Shown piece by piece: positions 1 to 12,826 of a DNA stretch of 64,000 nt (positions are counted from its first letter, which is position 1; the number at the start of each line of letters is the position of its first letter). This stretch comes from Molossus alvarezi (Eukaryota; Chordata; Mammalia; Chiroptera; Molossidae): assembly GCA_037176705.1 (NCBI GenBank), contig CM073885.1:89705001-89769000 (forward strand), given 5' to 3'. The translations under genes were made by a program, and so were the position numbers. The notes under the pieces are model-generated. The model had not been told where the DNA came from. It saw only the letters and a program-made list of their open reading frames with translations, and did not search any database.

Positions 1-2770
1 CCCAGAAAGTTGTGCTGATTTCCTTTTTTAACCACTGAATTTCAATCCGTTATTTTCCCAGCTACTGGGCTGAACACTGCTGGGTGGTTTTGGGGAGGGC
101 CTCCTGTTGTCTGATAAAAAACTACCAGTCACTTAAAATGCGGGCCTCCAGCTGCCTCCTCCAACCCACTCTAGTCTGGGAAGCCCCACTCCTGGGAGGC
201 CTTCCTCTCATTAGATCTTGGTAGAAATGTGTCCCCTTCTAAGACAGAGTACATCAACTGAGTTCTGCTCAAGGCCTTGACTCCATCTCTATAAACATTA
301 TCAGATGGTGTCATTCAGAGAGAGAGGGGAGAGCCATGGCGGGTTGTGCTGTTGTCTGCTTTTCTTGGCAAGACTGTTGGGGACATACTGTTCCCACCTG
401 CCCTCCTAAACTGATTGTTCTCCCCTTCCTGGGACAGCCCAGAGGTTACCACACAGAACAGGATGACCAGCCACCAGCAAAATGATAAAGAAAATGTCAA
501 GAGACCTTTCATACCTGGCAAGGTGGGAAACAGAGCTAGTAAACAAAAGTCCCGAGTCTTATGCTCTCCTTCAAGTAGGAGTCCCAGATGGAAATTCTCT
601 GAATCACACCCTGTAAATATTTTTACCCTTAGTTTATTTTCCTTAGACTTTTTGTTGTCAGGGAGAAACAAAGAAAAAAATATGTAAGGAAAGAGTAAAG
701 CTCAATGAAAACCTGGAAACTGGACTCCTGGAAGTAGACTACTCAAAGATATTTTCAAAGGTATTAAAAACATATTCAAGTACATAGAATATTCAAATAT
801 ATGTTTCAAATATACATACATATATTCAAAGATATATTTCAACAATGTTAAGAGCAACGTTGAGAATGTTGACTTTACCGAAAGCAACACGAGGACCATA
901 TATCTAGTTTACCAACTGTAAAGTGACTAGTATTTGAACAAAAAAGACACATACATTCAATTATTTTAGACATGGCAAAAGAATCAAATGTTTTGCAGGG
1001 TAAAAATATTAGCAGTTACTCAATTTTAAGAGTAAACAGAATAGAATCTAAAAATTAAAATTCTTTAAAAATAGAAGCTCTCTTTAATTATTGACCAATA
1101 TAATTTTTAATGGATTCATAATAGTAAGATACTAGTCCTGGTATTTCAAAATGAAGTTTTTGAGAAACAGTACAAAGTTTAAAACTTATCTCTAAAAATA
1201 AAGTTCTCTAACCTGTAATTTGAGAGCTACTCAATTTTAATATGAATTTCTTTGACAAGCCCTGTTTCCCTTGTGACAGAGTGTCTCCTTTCAGTCTGAG
1301 CCATCATTGCACATTTATGAAAACTGACAATGCTGTTTTCACCCAGCCTTAGACATCTGGGTCAAGGTGATGACGGAGACATTGCAGAGGTGGAATGACT
1401 TGACTGACTGAATGTGGGTGGTGCAGGTTTACCTGGAGGTGGGGTAGGGTTACAGAAAGAAGTGGGATGGGAGGCATGAGGCACCAAAGGTGAATTTCAC
1501 TGTCTTCACCATTTCGCTTGACATTTGAGTTCACAGATGCCCGAGGCTCTAGAATACAATCCTTCCATAATCTTTGGCATTAGCTTAGAAAGAATTTCTT
1601 GTAACCAATCTAGGGACCAAAGCTGTGTTTGATCGTAAGTCCTGTATTTCTCTACCAATTCTATTTAGTTAGTAATGACAGTTATCTTAGAGGATGTAAT
1701 TTCTTGGGTGTTTTTTTTGGTTTCCTATTTTTATTGACAAAATACCAAGGGACCAGATTTCCTGTGCTGCTGGAGTCCGAGAGCTTAGGAAAGCCACTGC
1801 ATAAAGAGGGACAAAAGGAGGCCTTTCTCCTTGGCCCTCCCAGAAAAGGCATCACAGGCAGCCTGACACAGCTGTGAATGCAATGATGGCCCTTGCTTTA
1901 GCAAAAACACAGATCCAAAACGGGTCCTGTAGGACGAGCTGACGAGAGTCATCTAGGTGCGTCCCCTGACGTAAACACGAGACCAGGAGAACCACATAGA
2001 ATACTTCACTGTTATGGACCCTTGATCCTCCAGAAATTCCAATGTCCTGGCAGAGCGCTGGGGAGGGCTCTAGAATGGGCTCACTGGCATCCTGATCCCA
2101 TTATTGATTGGGGAGGGGAAACTTGACGTCCTCCTGGGTCCATAGGCAGGGCCTCTCTGCCCCACAGACCTAGAGCCCAGGTGCTCCAAGGCTTTGGGCT
2201 GTGGTTAGTGTTCATCGGAAGGAAATCATGTTGTCCATTTGTAGTTAAAACCTGTCCTGTTTGCACTGCCAAATGTTTGCGATTACTTCTATGCTTGGCA
2301 TTCTGCTGCAAATAATTAAAACCAAAGACCAAAAAAAAAGTCTTTTTAAATGTGTGCCATATTTAGGGTGCAAGGAATTAATTTATAGGCAGGGTGGAAT
2401 TGTGCTTGAAGCAGATGGATGTGTCTTCAGTGTGTCACAGTATGGGTGGAGGATGAGAACGGCCAACTCTACCATAAAATAGTAAAGTCTGCTGGTTTTC
2501 TATTGGTAGTTGCTTCTCTGGCCTCAGCAGCAATCCTGCTGGTCCAGATTTGGATCCAGATTCTGGCTACTTAGACCAGAGAACTAAATGGTTCCTTATG
2601 TTATGGGCACCCAATATTTAGAAAAGAAACAAACAAACAAGAGTTTAATGATTTACTTTTTCCATCAGCTTGCCATGTTCTTGGAATTTTTAGGTGTGTT
2701 CTGTACCAGATTGTTCACTACCATGCTGCTTCCTGGTAAACTGACAATGTTTCTTTAGAATGCCTTTGAT
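1..2770. other. unassigned non-coding DNA
   Basis: No gene or recognisable repeat was found. Reading frames are at most about 118 codons, overlap on opposite strands and show no family motif, so I read them as chance. Positions 750-1260 are strongly A/T rich, whereas 1900-2060 has several CpGs and no clear identity. Confidence 0.5.
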
Positions 2771-2950
2771 CAGTGATCTTAAACTTCCCTGTGCCTGAGA
2801 ATGATCTGGAAGTCTCGTTAAATACAGATTGTGGGGCCTCTCCACCATCATTTCTGATTCAACGTGTGTGGGACAGGGCCCTATAATCTGCATTTCTAAC
2901 AAGTTCTCAGATGATGGTGATGCCACTGGTCATCGCTTTGAGAAACACTG
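2771..2950 (+). mobile_element. MER5A-like hAT-Charlie MITE
   Basis: This is a short non-autonomous DNA transposon. It opens with CAGTGATCTTAAACTT and closes with TTTGAGAAACACTG, which are imperfect terminal inverted repeats of the hAT-Charlie kind. The interior (GATTCAACGTGTGTGGG, CATTTCTAACAAGTTCTCAG) matches what I remember of MER5A. The flanking octamers CCTTTGAT and CTTTAGAT are a plausible decayed 8-bp target duplication. It is an old, pan-eutherian relic with no coding capacity. Confidence 0.85.
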
Positions 2951-3324
2951 CTTTAGATATAAATTTTAAATATTAGTCCCAGTCTTTCAGCTGTATTTCT
3001 TGATTAGCCCCTGAGATTAGCTCCTACTCTTAATAAAGTTTTCCAGGAAGTACAGTACTTTAAGTTAGAGAAACTTATCAGTTCATAAACTGCCAGAACC
3101 CAGGAGCATTCTGCGGGAAGGATTTTAGGAGCCTACGTTGAACATGTGGTGTCTGCTATACCTTGCAGGTTAGTCATGTCCTGGAAAGATGTGGAGTGGC
3201 CGGTGTCAGAGGTGTTAGACCTGGATATCTTATCACACTGAGACAACTTTTGATTAATCCTCTAGGCTGGATCCCCAAATCTCAACCACTGTTGAACTCA
3301 GAATAATGAGACCTCATAGTTGGG
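2951..3324. other. unassigned non-coding DNA
   Basis: Moderately A/T-rich sequence between the MER5A copy and an L1 fragment. I recognise nothing in it. Confidence 0.4.
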
Positions 3325-3863
3325 ACGTAATTCTTTATTTTATTTATTTTTTATTAAGATATAATTGACATATAGCATTATATTAGTTCATATGTACAAT
3401 ATTATAGTGTGATATGTGTATATATTGAAAAATGATCACCACAATAAGTTTAGTTAACATCCATCATCACACATAGTTACACATTTTTTTTTTTTTCTGA
3501 TGAGAACTTTTGAGACCTACTCTACTTATTATACAACCCAGTATTACTAACTATAGTCACCATGTTGTACATTACAGTCCCAGGACTTATTTATTTTATA
3601 ACTGAAGTTTGTACCTTTTGATTCCCTTTGCCTATTTGTCACCCCACCCCACCCTACCCCTGCCTCTGGCAACCATCAATCTATTCTTCATAGCTATTAG
3701 TTCATTTTGTTTGCTTGTTTTTTACATTTTACATATAAGTGAGGTCATACCATATTAGTCATTTCCTGTCTGACTTATTTCACTTAGCATAATGGCCTCA
3801 AGGTCTATCCATGTTGTTGCAAATGGAAGAATTTCCTTCTTTTATATTGTTGAATAATATTCC
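3325..3863 (-). mobile_element. old L1 3' fragment (L1MA-like)
   Basis: The left end (TTATTAAGATATAATTGACA) is the antisense of a typical mammalian L1 3'UTR. Going right, the sequence runs into the end of ORF2 (CTTAGCATAATGGCCTCAAGG, CATGTTGTTGCAAATGG). The copy is 5' truncated near 3863 and has no open frame. It is an ancient LINE relic, much more diverged than the two full-length L1s further right. Confidence 0.8.
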
Positions 3864-4255
3864 AGACCATATTGTGTTTGATTGGAATGGCAGACCTGTA
3901 GTAATGAGAAGCTTTTAGTAATTAATGAAACAAAAAAGGCTTTGTGTTCACTTCTGTTTAAATAACAGGTGGTTGTAATTATTACTTTTGTTTTTAGTAA
4001 CCCCAGGGAAATTTTTGTCAGCCATTTCCTTGTGGTCTAAAAGGGAACAGGTCAGACTCTAAGCCCAAGCCTCAATCTCTTAACACCTGGAGGAGAGAGG
4101 GAGTCAGAAATTATAAGTGCAGACTTCTAGATGCAAAAGTCTATATATTTATCTAAGACTCCCTAGGGATGACTACCAAAAATAGCCACTCCAGTGGCTC
4201 TCTTTACCTGGTTTATTTTTTCTATAGTACTTACTAAATCAGAACTTACATTATT
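3864..4255. other. unassigned non-coding DNA
   Basis: No gene, RNA or repeat recognised here. Confidence 0.4.
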
Positions 4256-4269
4256 TACTTATTTATTTA

Positions 4270-4470
4270 AATTTTTTAAAAATTTATTTTAGAGGGAGAG
4301 GGGGAGAGAGATAGAAACATTGATGAGAGAGAACATTGATTGGCCGCCTCCTGCATGTCCCCCACTGGGGATTTGACCCACAACCTGGGCATGTACCCTG
4401 ACTGGGGATCGAACTGGTGACCTCTTGGTGCATGGGTCGACACTCAACCACTGAGCCACAGCGACTGGGC
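4270..4470 (-). mobile_element. Ves-B SINE
   Basis: A tRNA-derived SINE in reverse orientation. The head (GAGCCACAGCGACTGGGC on the plus strand) lies at the right, and the A-rich tail appears as T-rich DNA at the left. It is flanked by TACTTATTTATT at 4256-4267 and 4471-4482, the target duplication. Pol III A- and B-box-like motifs are recognisable but mutated. Confidence 0.88.
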
Positions 4471-4482
4471 TACTTATTTATT

Positions 4483-5442
4483 AAATGTCCTGTCATCACT
4501 GAATGTTTGTCTTGTTCAGCACAGGTACTTGGTCCCCTGTGCCAAAATGTTTTCTGACGTGTTATTGTTGCTTGTTAAATATTTGATAAATGAGTAAATG
4601 AATTAATCTATCTTGTTCAGCAACTTATTTCATTCCAAAATTATCAATCCATCAACAGAGTTAACATTTTCCTTTCAAGAAGTAGGTCACCTAAATTTTA
4701 TAGGTCTACAGGACTAGTTTCTATCAGCGGCATGTGGGGATAACAATGGTATTCTCAAGTGATTACTTAGTCTAAGAAGTGGAGGAACTCTGGAAGAGAA
4801 TGAGGAAAGGCAGAATATTTGGATGCTTTCTATGAGTTATTAGAACTCCTTGTAACTATTGTCAATACTGTAAACTTGGTATAACATCTCACCTTGTTTA
4901 ATAATAACTCTCCTTTTCCCTATATAGTTTCTGAGTTAATTCTCCTAATTTTGTGTTAAATCATCCCTAATAATTGCCTCAGTAGGCGGTATTATTGGTT
5001 ATTAAAACTTTTTTGCTTTTAACTGAGGTGTAGCTTGGGTTGAGAGCTACTGTGCCACACATTTGCTTGGGCCTTCCTCAACAGGGAGAGGGGACTGTTC
5101 ATGAGTTATCTGTGAGAATTTGAATATATATATTTTTTATTATGATGATAAGTTTTAAAAATGTGAACATGTTCCAGGTTATAAAGCTGATTACCTCATA
5201 ACTAAGTTCTGCCCACGTATGCATCTGAGTTGTTTTTTTTTATCCCATGGTTGATGTGAATTTATGTTTATTTATTCTGTCTGGGGCTTAGTGTGCTTAT
5301 CCAACGTATGGCCACATGTTTCTCCTAAACTCTGGAGGAATCTCATCTATTATTTCTTGAAATACCACCTCTTTCCCAATCTGTGAATTCTTTACATCTG
5401 GAACTCCTATTAGACATATATTGTGGCTTCTCAGTCTGTTTT
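4483..5442. other. unassigned DNA, possibly an old LINE relic at the right
   Basis: No gene was found. From about 5280 the sequence resembles antisense L1 ORF1-type text (AATCTCATCTATTATTTCTTG) and seems to resume after the neighbouring SINE at 5737-5900. That assignment is weak. Confidence 0.35.
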
Positions 5443-5454
5443 ACACATCTCATT

Positions 5455-5724
5455 CTTTTTTTTTTTTTTTTTTTGTAATTCTCATCTGAGGACATTTTTC
5501 CATTTTTTGTTTAGATAGAGTGGGAGGAAGGCGGGGGGAGAGAGAGAGAGAGAGAGAGAGAAACATCGACGTGAAAGGGACACATCGAGTGGTTACCACC
5601 CACACGACCCAACCAGGGCCGGGGACAAACTGCAACGGAGGTACGTGCCCTTAGTGGGAACCAAACCTGGGTCTCTCTGGACCGCAGGCTGATGCTCTAA
5701 CCACTAAGCCAAACCGGCCAGAGC
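5455..5724 (-). mobile_element. Ves-A SINE
   Basis: Reverse-oriented tRNA-derived SINE with a T-rich left end, a GA microsatellite inside the body (5539-5562) and the head ACTAAGCCAAACCGGCCAGAGC at the right. The perfect 12-bp target duplication ACACATCTCATT lies at 5443-5454 and 5725-5736, so this is an L1-mediated insertion with precise ends. Confidence 0.95.
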
Positions 5725-5736
5725 ACACATCTCATT

Positions 5737-6082
5737 TTTAATTCCTCATATTTTATATCTCTGTGACTTCCTTAGCTCTATCATCCTATTTACTAATTCC
5801 TCCTTAAGTTTGATCTAGTGACTATTTAACCTGATCACTGATTTTTAAAAATGAATTGTTATATTGTGTATTATGTAATTTTCTAGTTGGCATCTTTTTT
5901 AATCCTTCCATTAACCTTTTATAATAGTCTTTTTTTTTCTTTTTTTCTTTGTAAATCTGTATTTTTTTTCATACTATAAGCTGTAATAAGCTTATAGTTA
6001 TTTTGGATTCCTGTATAATTTTTATTTTCTCACGTGTGTGTGTGTGTGTGTGTGTGTGCATGTGTGTGTTATCATTTCTGCT
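5737..6082. other. unassigned A/T-rich DNA with a (TG)n tract
   Basis: No gene was found. A TG microsatellite runs about 6034-6071, just before the 3' end of the full-length L1. The sequence before it may continue a LINE relic split by the SINE at 5455. Confidence 0.45.
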
Positions 6083-6331
6083 GATTTTTTTTTAATTTTT
6101 AATTTTTTTTTGTTACAGATGTTTCTCCTTTTGTACCCCATTGGCACCCCCCTTCTTATCCCCCACCCCGCCCATCCCCAGCTTTGCTTTCCATGTCCAT
6201 TGGTCATGCATACATGCATATAAGTTCTGTGGTTTATCTCTTTCCACCCCCCTCCCCCTTCTGAGGGATGTCAGTCTGTGCCCTACTTCCATGTTTCTGG
6301 GTCTACCCTATTCTTCAGACTGTTATGTTCA

Positions 6332-9300
6332 TTATATTCCATATATAAGTGAGACCATGTGGTATTTGTCTTTCTCTGCTTGGCTTATTTCACTTAGGAT
6401 AATACTTTCCAGTTCCCTCCATGTCGTCTCAAAGGATAAGAGATCTTTCTTTCTTACAGCTGCATAGTACTCCATTGTGTATATGTACCACTGCTTTTTT
6501 ATCCATTTGTCTACTGATGGACACTTGGGCTGTTTCCAGATCTTAGCTATTGTAAATAGTGCTGCTATGAACATGGGGGTACATATATTCTTCCTGATTG
6601 GTGTTTCAGGTTTCTTAGGGTATATTCTTAGAAGTGGGATCACTGAGTCAAATGGAAGTTCAATTTTTAATTTTTTGAGGTAACACCATATTGTTTTCCA
6701 TAGTGGCTGCACCAGTCTGCATTCCCACCAGCAGTGCACTAGAGTCCCCTTTTCTCCACACCCTCGCCAACACTTGTTGTTTGATGATTTGTTGATGGCG
6801 GCCATTCTGACAGGTGTGAGATGATACCTCATTGTTGTTTTAATTTGCATCTCTCTGATGATTAGTGATGTTGAGCATTTCTTCTTATGTCTCTTGGCCA
6901 TTTGTATGTCCTGTTTGGAGAGGTGTCTATTCAGCTCCTCTGCCCATTTTTTAATTGGGTTCTTTGTCTTTCTTTTGATGAGTTGTATGAGTACTCTATA
7001 TATTTTGGAAATTACCCCTTATCTGATGTATCATTGGCAATGATGTTCTCCCATACAGTGGGTTGCCTTTCCATTTTGATGATTGTTTCTTTTGCTGTGC
7101 AAAAGCTTTTTAGTTTGATGTAGTCCCATGTGTTCATTTTTTCCTTTGTGTGTGTTGCCTTAGGTGATGTATCAGTGAAAATTCTGCTGCGTATGATGTC
7201 CAAAATTTTGATGCCAATATTTTCTTCTAGAATTTTTATGAATTCACGGGTCACATTTAAGTCTTTTATCCATTTTGAGTTTATTTTTGTGTATGGTGTA
7301 AGTTGATGGTCTAGTTTCATTTTTTTGCATGCAGCTGTCCAATTTTCCCAGCACCATTTATTAAAGAGCATACAGTGTATGCTCTTGCCACCTTCGTCAA
7401 ATATTAATTGAGCATATTGCCTTAGGTCCATTTCTGGGTTCTCAGTTCTGTTCCACTGATCTATATGCCTGTTCTTGTGCCAGTACCAGGCTGTTTTGAT
7501 TACAGTCACTTTGTAGTATAACCTGATATCTGGTATTGTGATCAAACCTACTTTGTCCTTTTTTTTCAAAATTGCTGTGGCTATTCAGGGACTTTTTTGG
7601 TTCCATATAAACTTTTGAAGTATTTGTTCTAGTTCTGTGAAATATGTCATTGGTATTTTGATGGGAATTGCATTGAATCTATAGATATCTTTGGGTAATA
7701 TGGACATTTTAATGATGTTAATTCTTCCAATCCATGAACAAGGTATGTGCTTCCACTTTTTTATATCCTTCTCTATTTCTTTTTTTAATGTCCTGTATTT
7801 TTCTGCAAATAGGTCCTTTACTTCTTTGGTTAAGTTTATTCCTAGGTATCTTAATTTTTTTGCCATGATGGTAAATGGGATTGTTTTCTTAGTTTCTCTT
7901 TCTGTGAGTTCATCATTGGTGTATACGAATGCTGTTGATTTCTTGACATTAATTTTGTATCCTGCTACTTAATTTTGTATCATTTATTAAGTCTAGTAGA
8001 TTTCTGATGGAGTCTTTAGGGTTTTCTATGTATAATATCATGTCATCTGTAAATAATGACAGTTTCACTTCCTCCTTTCCAATTTGGATCCCTTTTATTT
8101 TTTCTTCCTGTCTGATTGCTGTGGCTAAGACTTCCAGTGCTATGTTAAATGAGAGTGGTGAAAGTGGACACCCCTGTCTTGTTCCTGTTCTTAAGGGAAA
8201 TGTTTTTAGTTTCTGCCCATTGAGTATGATGTTGGCTGTAGGTCTTTCATATATGGCCTTTATTATGTTGAATATGATCCCTCTTTACCCACATTGCTGA
8301 GTGTTTTTATCAGAAATGGATGCTGGATTTTATCAAATGCTTTTTCAGCATCTATTGATATGATCATGTGGTTTTTATTCTTTTTTTTTTTTTTTTTATG
8401 TGGTGTATCACATTTATTGATTTGCAAATATTGTACCAGCCTTGCATCCCTGGAATGAATCCCACTTGGTCATGGTGAATAATTTTTTTGAGGTATTGCT
8501 GGATCTGATTTACTAGTATTTTGTTCAGGATTTTGGCGTCTATGTTCATCAGGGATATTGGCCTGTAGTTTTCTTTCTTTGTAGTGTCTTTTCCTGGTTT
8601 TGGAATTAGAGTTATGCTGGCCTCATAGAACGAGTTTGGAAGTTTCTCTTCTTAAATTTTTTGAAATAGTTTGAGGAGAATGGGTGTTAGTTCTTTTTTG
8701 AATGTTCAGTAAAACTCCCCCGTGAAGCCATCTGGCCTGGGCTTTTTGTTTGCTGGGAGAGTCTTGATTACCTCTTCAATTTCCTTAGTTATTATTGGTC
8801 TGTTCAAGTTTTCTATCTCTTCCTGGTCCAGTTTTGGGAGACTGTGTGTTTCTAGAAATTTGTGCATTTCGCTTAGATTGTCAAATTTGTTGCCATATAG
8901 TTGTTCATAGTAGCTGTTAACGATCTTTTGTATTTTTGTGGTGTCGGTTGTTACTTCTCTTTCATTTCTGATTTTGTGCATTTGGGTTCTCTCTCTTTGT
9001 TTCTTGGTGAGTGTAGCTAAGGGTCCATCAATCTTGTTTATCTTTTCAAAAAACCAGCTCTTTGTTTCTCTGACCCTTTGAATTGTTTTTTTGGTCTCTA
9101 TGCCATTTATTTCTGCTCTGACCTTTACTATTTTCTTCCTCCTACTAGCTCTGGGTTTTTCTTTTTGTTTGCTTTCTAATTCCTTAAGTTGTGAGGTTAG
9201 ACAGTCAATTAGAAATTTTTCTTGTTTCTTGAGGTAGGCCTATGAACTTCCCTCTCAGAACTGCTTTTGCCGCATCCCATAGATTTTGTATTGTTGTGTG

Positions 9301-10136
9301 TTCATTTTCATAGGTTTCCAGAAAGTTTTTAATTTCTTCCTTGATCTCCATGGTAACCCATTAATTGTTTAATAACATGCTATTTAGCCTCCATGTGTTC
9401 AAATGTCTTTGCATGTTCTTATTCCAATTGATTTCTAGTTTCGTGCCATTGTGATCTGAGAAGATGCTTGATATGATTTCGGTCTTCTTGAACCTGTAGA
9501 TATTTAGTTTGTGTCCTATCATGTGGTCTATCTTTGAGAATGTCCCATGTGTACTTGAGAAGAATGTGAATTCTGTAGTTTTGGGGTGTAATTCTCTGTA
9601 GATATCTATTAAATCCATTTGGTCTAGTGCTTCATTTAGAGTCTCTGATCTTTGCTAATTTTTTGTCTAGAGGATCTATCCAGTGGTGTCAACGGGGTGT
9701 TGAAGTCCCCTGCTATGATTGTATTGCTGTCAATTTCTCCTTGGAAGTCCTCCAGAAGATTTTTAATATATTTTGGTGCTCCTATATTCAGTGTATATAT
9801 GTTTATCAAGGTTATATCTTCCTGTTGGATAGATCCTTTCAATATTATGTAGTGGGCTTCTTTGTCTCTAGTTATGGCCTTCATTTTGAAATCTATTTTA
9901 TCAGATATGAGTATTGCTACCCCAGCTTTTTTTTGCTTTCCATTTGCTTGGAAAATTTTTTTCTATCCCTTCACTTTCAACCTACGTGAGTCTTTTGTTG
10001 TAAGGTGGGTCTCTTGTAAACAACATATAGATGAGTCATGCTTTCTTATCCAATCAGCTACTCTGTGTCTTTTTATCAGAGTATTCAGTTCATTTACATT
10101 TAAGGTGATTATCGATATGTACTTGTTTATTGCCAT
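6332..10136 (-). pseudogene. L1 ORF2 remnant (endonuclease/reverse transcriptase)
   Basis: The frame starts at the ATG of an MAINKY-type N-terminus near 10136 and ends at 6332. It is split among at least seven frames (for example 6332-6901, 7012-7569, 7585-7866, 8706-8981, 9361-9618). The C-terminal zinc knuckle [18 protein letters not shown] is preserved. The reverse transcriptase motif at about 8042-8053 reads FTDD instead of FADD, a substitution beside the catalytic aspartates. The multiple frameshifts make it non-functional. L1 ORF2p normally nicks target DNA and primes reverse transcription in the nucleus. Confidence 0.93.
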
Positions 10137-10181
10137 TTTTGTTTAGTGTGGTTATATTTTTCTTCCTATTTTTTCTACTAA

Positions 10182-11095
10182 TTACAGTAGTCCTTGTAAC
10201 ATTTCTTGCAGTGCTGGTTTGGTGCTAATGTATTCCCTTAGCCTTTTTTTTTTTTTTTTTTTGTCTGGGAAGCTCTTTATTTGACCTTCTATTTTGAATG
10301 ATAGCCTTGCTGGGTAAAGTAGTTTTGGATTCAGATCCTTGTTTTTCATGACCTTGATTACTTCATGCCATTCCCTTCTGGCCTGTAGTGTTTCTTGTGA
10401 GAAGTTAGCTGAGAGCCTTATGGGTTGTTTTGTTTTTTTGTTTTTGTTTGTGTAGGTAACCTGTTGCTTATCTCTTGCTGCTTTTAGGATTCTCTCTTTG
10501 TCTTTAATTTTTGGCATTTTAATTACTATGTGTCTTGGTGTGGGCCTGTTTGGGTTCTTCTTACTTGGGGCTCTCTGTGCTTCTTGAACTTGAATGCCTT
10601 CTTCCTTCACCAAATTAGGGAAGTTTTCTGTCACTATTTCTTTGAATATATTCTCTGACCCTTGCTCATTTTCTTCCTCTTCGGGGACTCCTATGATGCA
10701 AATATTATTACGTTTCCCGTTGTCCCACAGTTCTCTTAAGCTGTCTTCCTGTTTGGTAATCATTTTTTCCTTTTGGTTTTCTGATTGGTTGATTTTTTTT
10801 CTACCCTGTCTTCTAATCCATTGATCCAGTCCTCAGCTTCCTCTACTCTGCTTTTTAGACCTTCCAATGTGTTTTTCATTTCTGATATGTCATGTTTGAT
10901 CTCTTCTTGATGGTTTTTAATTTTCCATTGGTTTATTTTCAGCATCTCTATGTCCTTATTCATGCTGTTGAGCTTCCTCAAGATCATGGCTCTGAATTCT
11001 AGCTCTGTTAACTTGCCTAACTGCTCCACATTGATCTCATCTTCAGTGGAGGTCTCTTATTCTTTCATTTCACTTTTGTTTCTGTGTTTCACCAT
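10182..11095 (-). pseudogene. L1 ORF1 remnant
   Basis: Codes for the L1 nucleic-acid chaperone in two main open pieces. The coiled-coil-rich N-terminal half is 10760-11029 and includes the heptad-like segment SRVEEAEDWINGLEDRVE. The RRM/C-terminal half is 10182-10763 and contains NNICIIGVPEEEE and the ARREWHEV segment. An in-frame stop occurs near the N-terminus, a frame change near 10760 splits the two halves, and homopolymer expansions (for example near 10245-10262) disturb the 3' end. It is degenerate. Confidence 0.9.
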
Positions 11096-11930
11096 TTTGG
11101 CTATCACAGTGGGCTTTGGAGCCTGTCAAGTTTTCCCTGTGGGTGTTGGTGTTCTGCTGTTTGTGGCTCCCTCTCCTGGGTTTAGATGAGCAAAGGAGGA
11201 CCCATGTTAAACACCACTGTCAAGTCTTACTTTCCTGGTTAAAGTTGCCAGCCCAGGAAAGGTACTTTTATCCTCTAGCTTTTTGCCTGGAGGCTAGCAG
11301 TCGAGGTTACTTGAAGAGTTTTGAGTTGTCAGTTGATTGAAAAACTCCCTCAGGTGCTCAGCATAAGGGGATTTCTGGAGGGTGGGGCAGATGCTGGTTG
11401 TTAATGAGCCTCAATTAGCATTTCAATAGCCCAAATGGTGGGGTTGGATCTCCACAGGAGTGGCTGCTGCCTCTCCTCAGAGCCCTGGGGAGAGATGGCC
11501 ACCGTCCTGCGTGGCAGCAACTCAGCAAAAGCTGTGAGCACCCTCCAAATCCCGAGTGTCCCCACACAGTTCCAGTCCTGTCCGCCCTCCCTCTGCCGGA
11601 GCCCAAGGTGAGTGGCTGTGGCTGTTTCAGCCTCTGTCCCGGCTGCGCTGTGGGGCCGCCTGGGAGTGTGACCCGCGGGTGCTGCTCACAGTTGAGGCCA
11701 CTGCCGAGATGCCGACCGTGGGCTCCCAGCCCCCGTCTCGCGCTTTCGCAATCCTACCAGGATCGAGTCAGTGTCCCTGGTTATATGGTCCTCGCACGCT
11801 GCTTTTCTGTTGCTTTTTCCCGTCGATTTGTCTGTGTTATAGTTGTAATTCCAGTTTGGTTCTGGGAGATGGTCTGTGTAGCTTCCGTTCACTCCGCTGC
11901 CATTTTGGAATCCTGCATCTGAGTTTTAAA

Positions 11931-12570
11931 TGGTTGTGTTGGGGACATGCATTTGTGATAGACTGTCATGCATATTAGAGAAAAGAACAGCGATAGGTTG
12001 AGGTATAATGACATGCTTATACCAAGTGAAGGTCAGAATACAGTGCAGAGACCCCATAGGAAGGAGCTTGCACTGATCCTGTAGATCCTAGGGTAGTTTA
12101 GATGGAGAAGGGAAGAAGAAATGTTCATGATATTAAATTAGCATGACTTGGTGAATGTCTCTTGAGGAAGGAGGGTAGGATGATGAGGGAGAGAAAGTTA
12201 AGGATGACTTCTCATGTTTCTCAACCCTGAGCAACAGAGATTTATTCTAAAGAAGAAAAAATTCTTATAGCATCTGGTGTTGACTTGAATTAATTATATG
12301 ATAATATAACTTAAATGTGTATATACCTAGTTAGGTATAAATTTTTTTATTAGACTAATAAAACCAAAACATAGTTACAAATTAAATATAAAGAACTATA
12401 AAACCAGTTCATTCTAAATTAACAACTTTAACTTTATATGACAAATGCTATTGTTTTGATAAAACTAGATCACTACTTGATAACTAAATATAGCACAATC
12501 TACTACAGTACAGGATGTTTTGAGTTAGGACAGAAAACAGTGGTGAAGAATTGTCAGTACAGCTCACAAA
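11931..12570. other. unassigned non-coding DNA
   Basis: No gene or recognisable repeat lies between the two large L1 insertions. A/T-rich towards the right. Confidence 0.45.
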
Positions 12571-12587
12571 CACACCAAACCCTTTTA
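12571..12587. repeat. left target-site duplication of a SINE/L1 nest
   Basis: CACACCAAACCCTTTTA is identical to 18788-18804. The pair brackets the Ves SINE whose tail later received the L1, so the two copies are now 6.2 kb apart. Confidence 0.9.
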
Positions 12588-12589
12588 TT

Positions 12590-12620
<31 letters not shown>

Positions 12621-12624
12621 TTAT
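12588..12624. repeat. (TTTA)n tail segment, left part
   Basis: The TTTA-type repeat is the reverse complement of an A-rich retroposon tail. The same repeat reappears at 18481-18540 on the other side of the L1. This suggests one SINE tail was split by the L1, or duplicated as its target site. Confidence 0.75.
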
Positions 12625-12826
12625 TATTTTTTTTATTGATTAATTTTTGTTACAAATGATTCTCCTTTTTCCCCCCACTGATTCCCCCCTCCCCCTTCCC
12701 TCCCTGCCCCTTCCCCAGATTGTTGTCCATGTCCACTGTTCATGCATACATGCATATAAGTTCTGTGGTTCATCCCTCTCTCACCTCCCCACTCCTTAGG
12801 GGATTGTCCTCAAACTGTTATGTTCA

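Larger units (their letters stand above)
6083..11921 (-). mobile_element. full-length decayed LINE-1
   Basis: A 5.8-kb L1 in reverse orientation. From left to right it shows a T-rich 3' end, a 3'UTR with C-rich stretches, ORF2 (6332-10136), ORF1 (10182-11095) and a GC-rich 5'UTR ending near GCTGCCATTTTGG at about 11905. It is collinear with the second L1 at 12625-18478 and belongs to the same or a sister subfamily, but carries many more stops and indels. Its 5'UTR lacks the tandem monomers seen in the second copy. I could not identify a convincing target-site duplication. No SINE lies inside it, so it is not ancient. Confidence 0.95.
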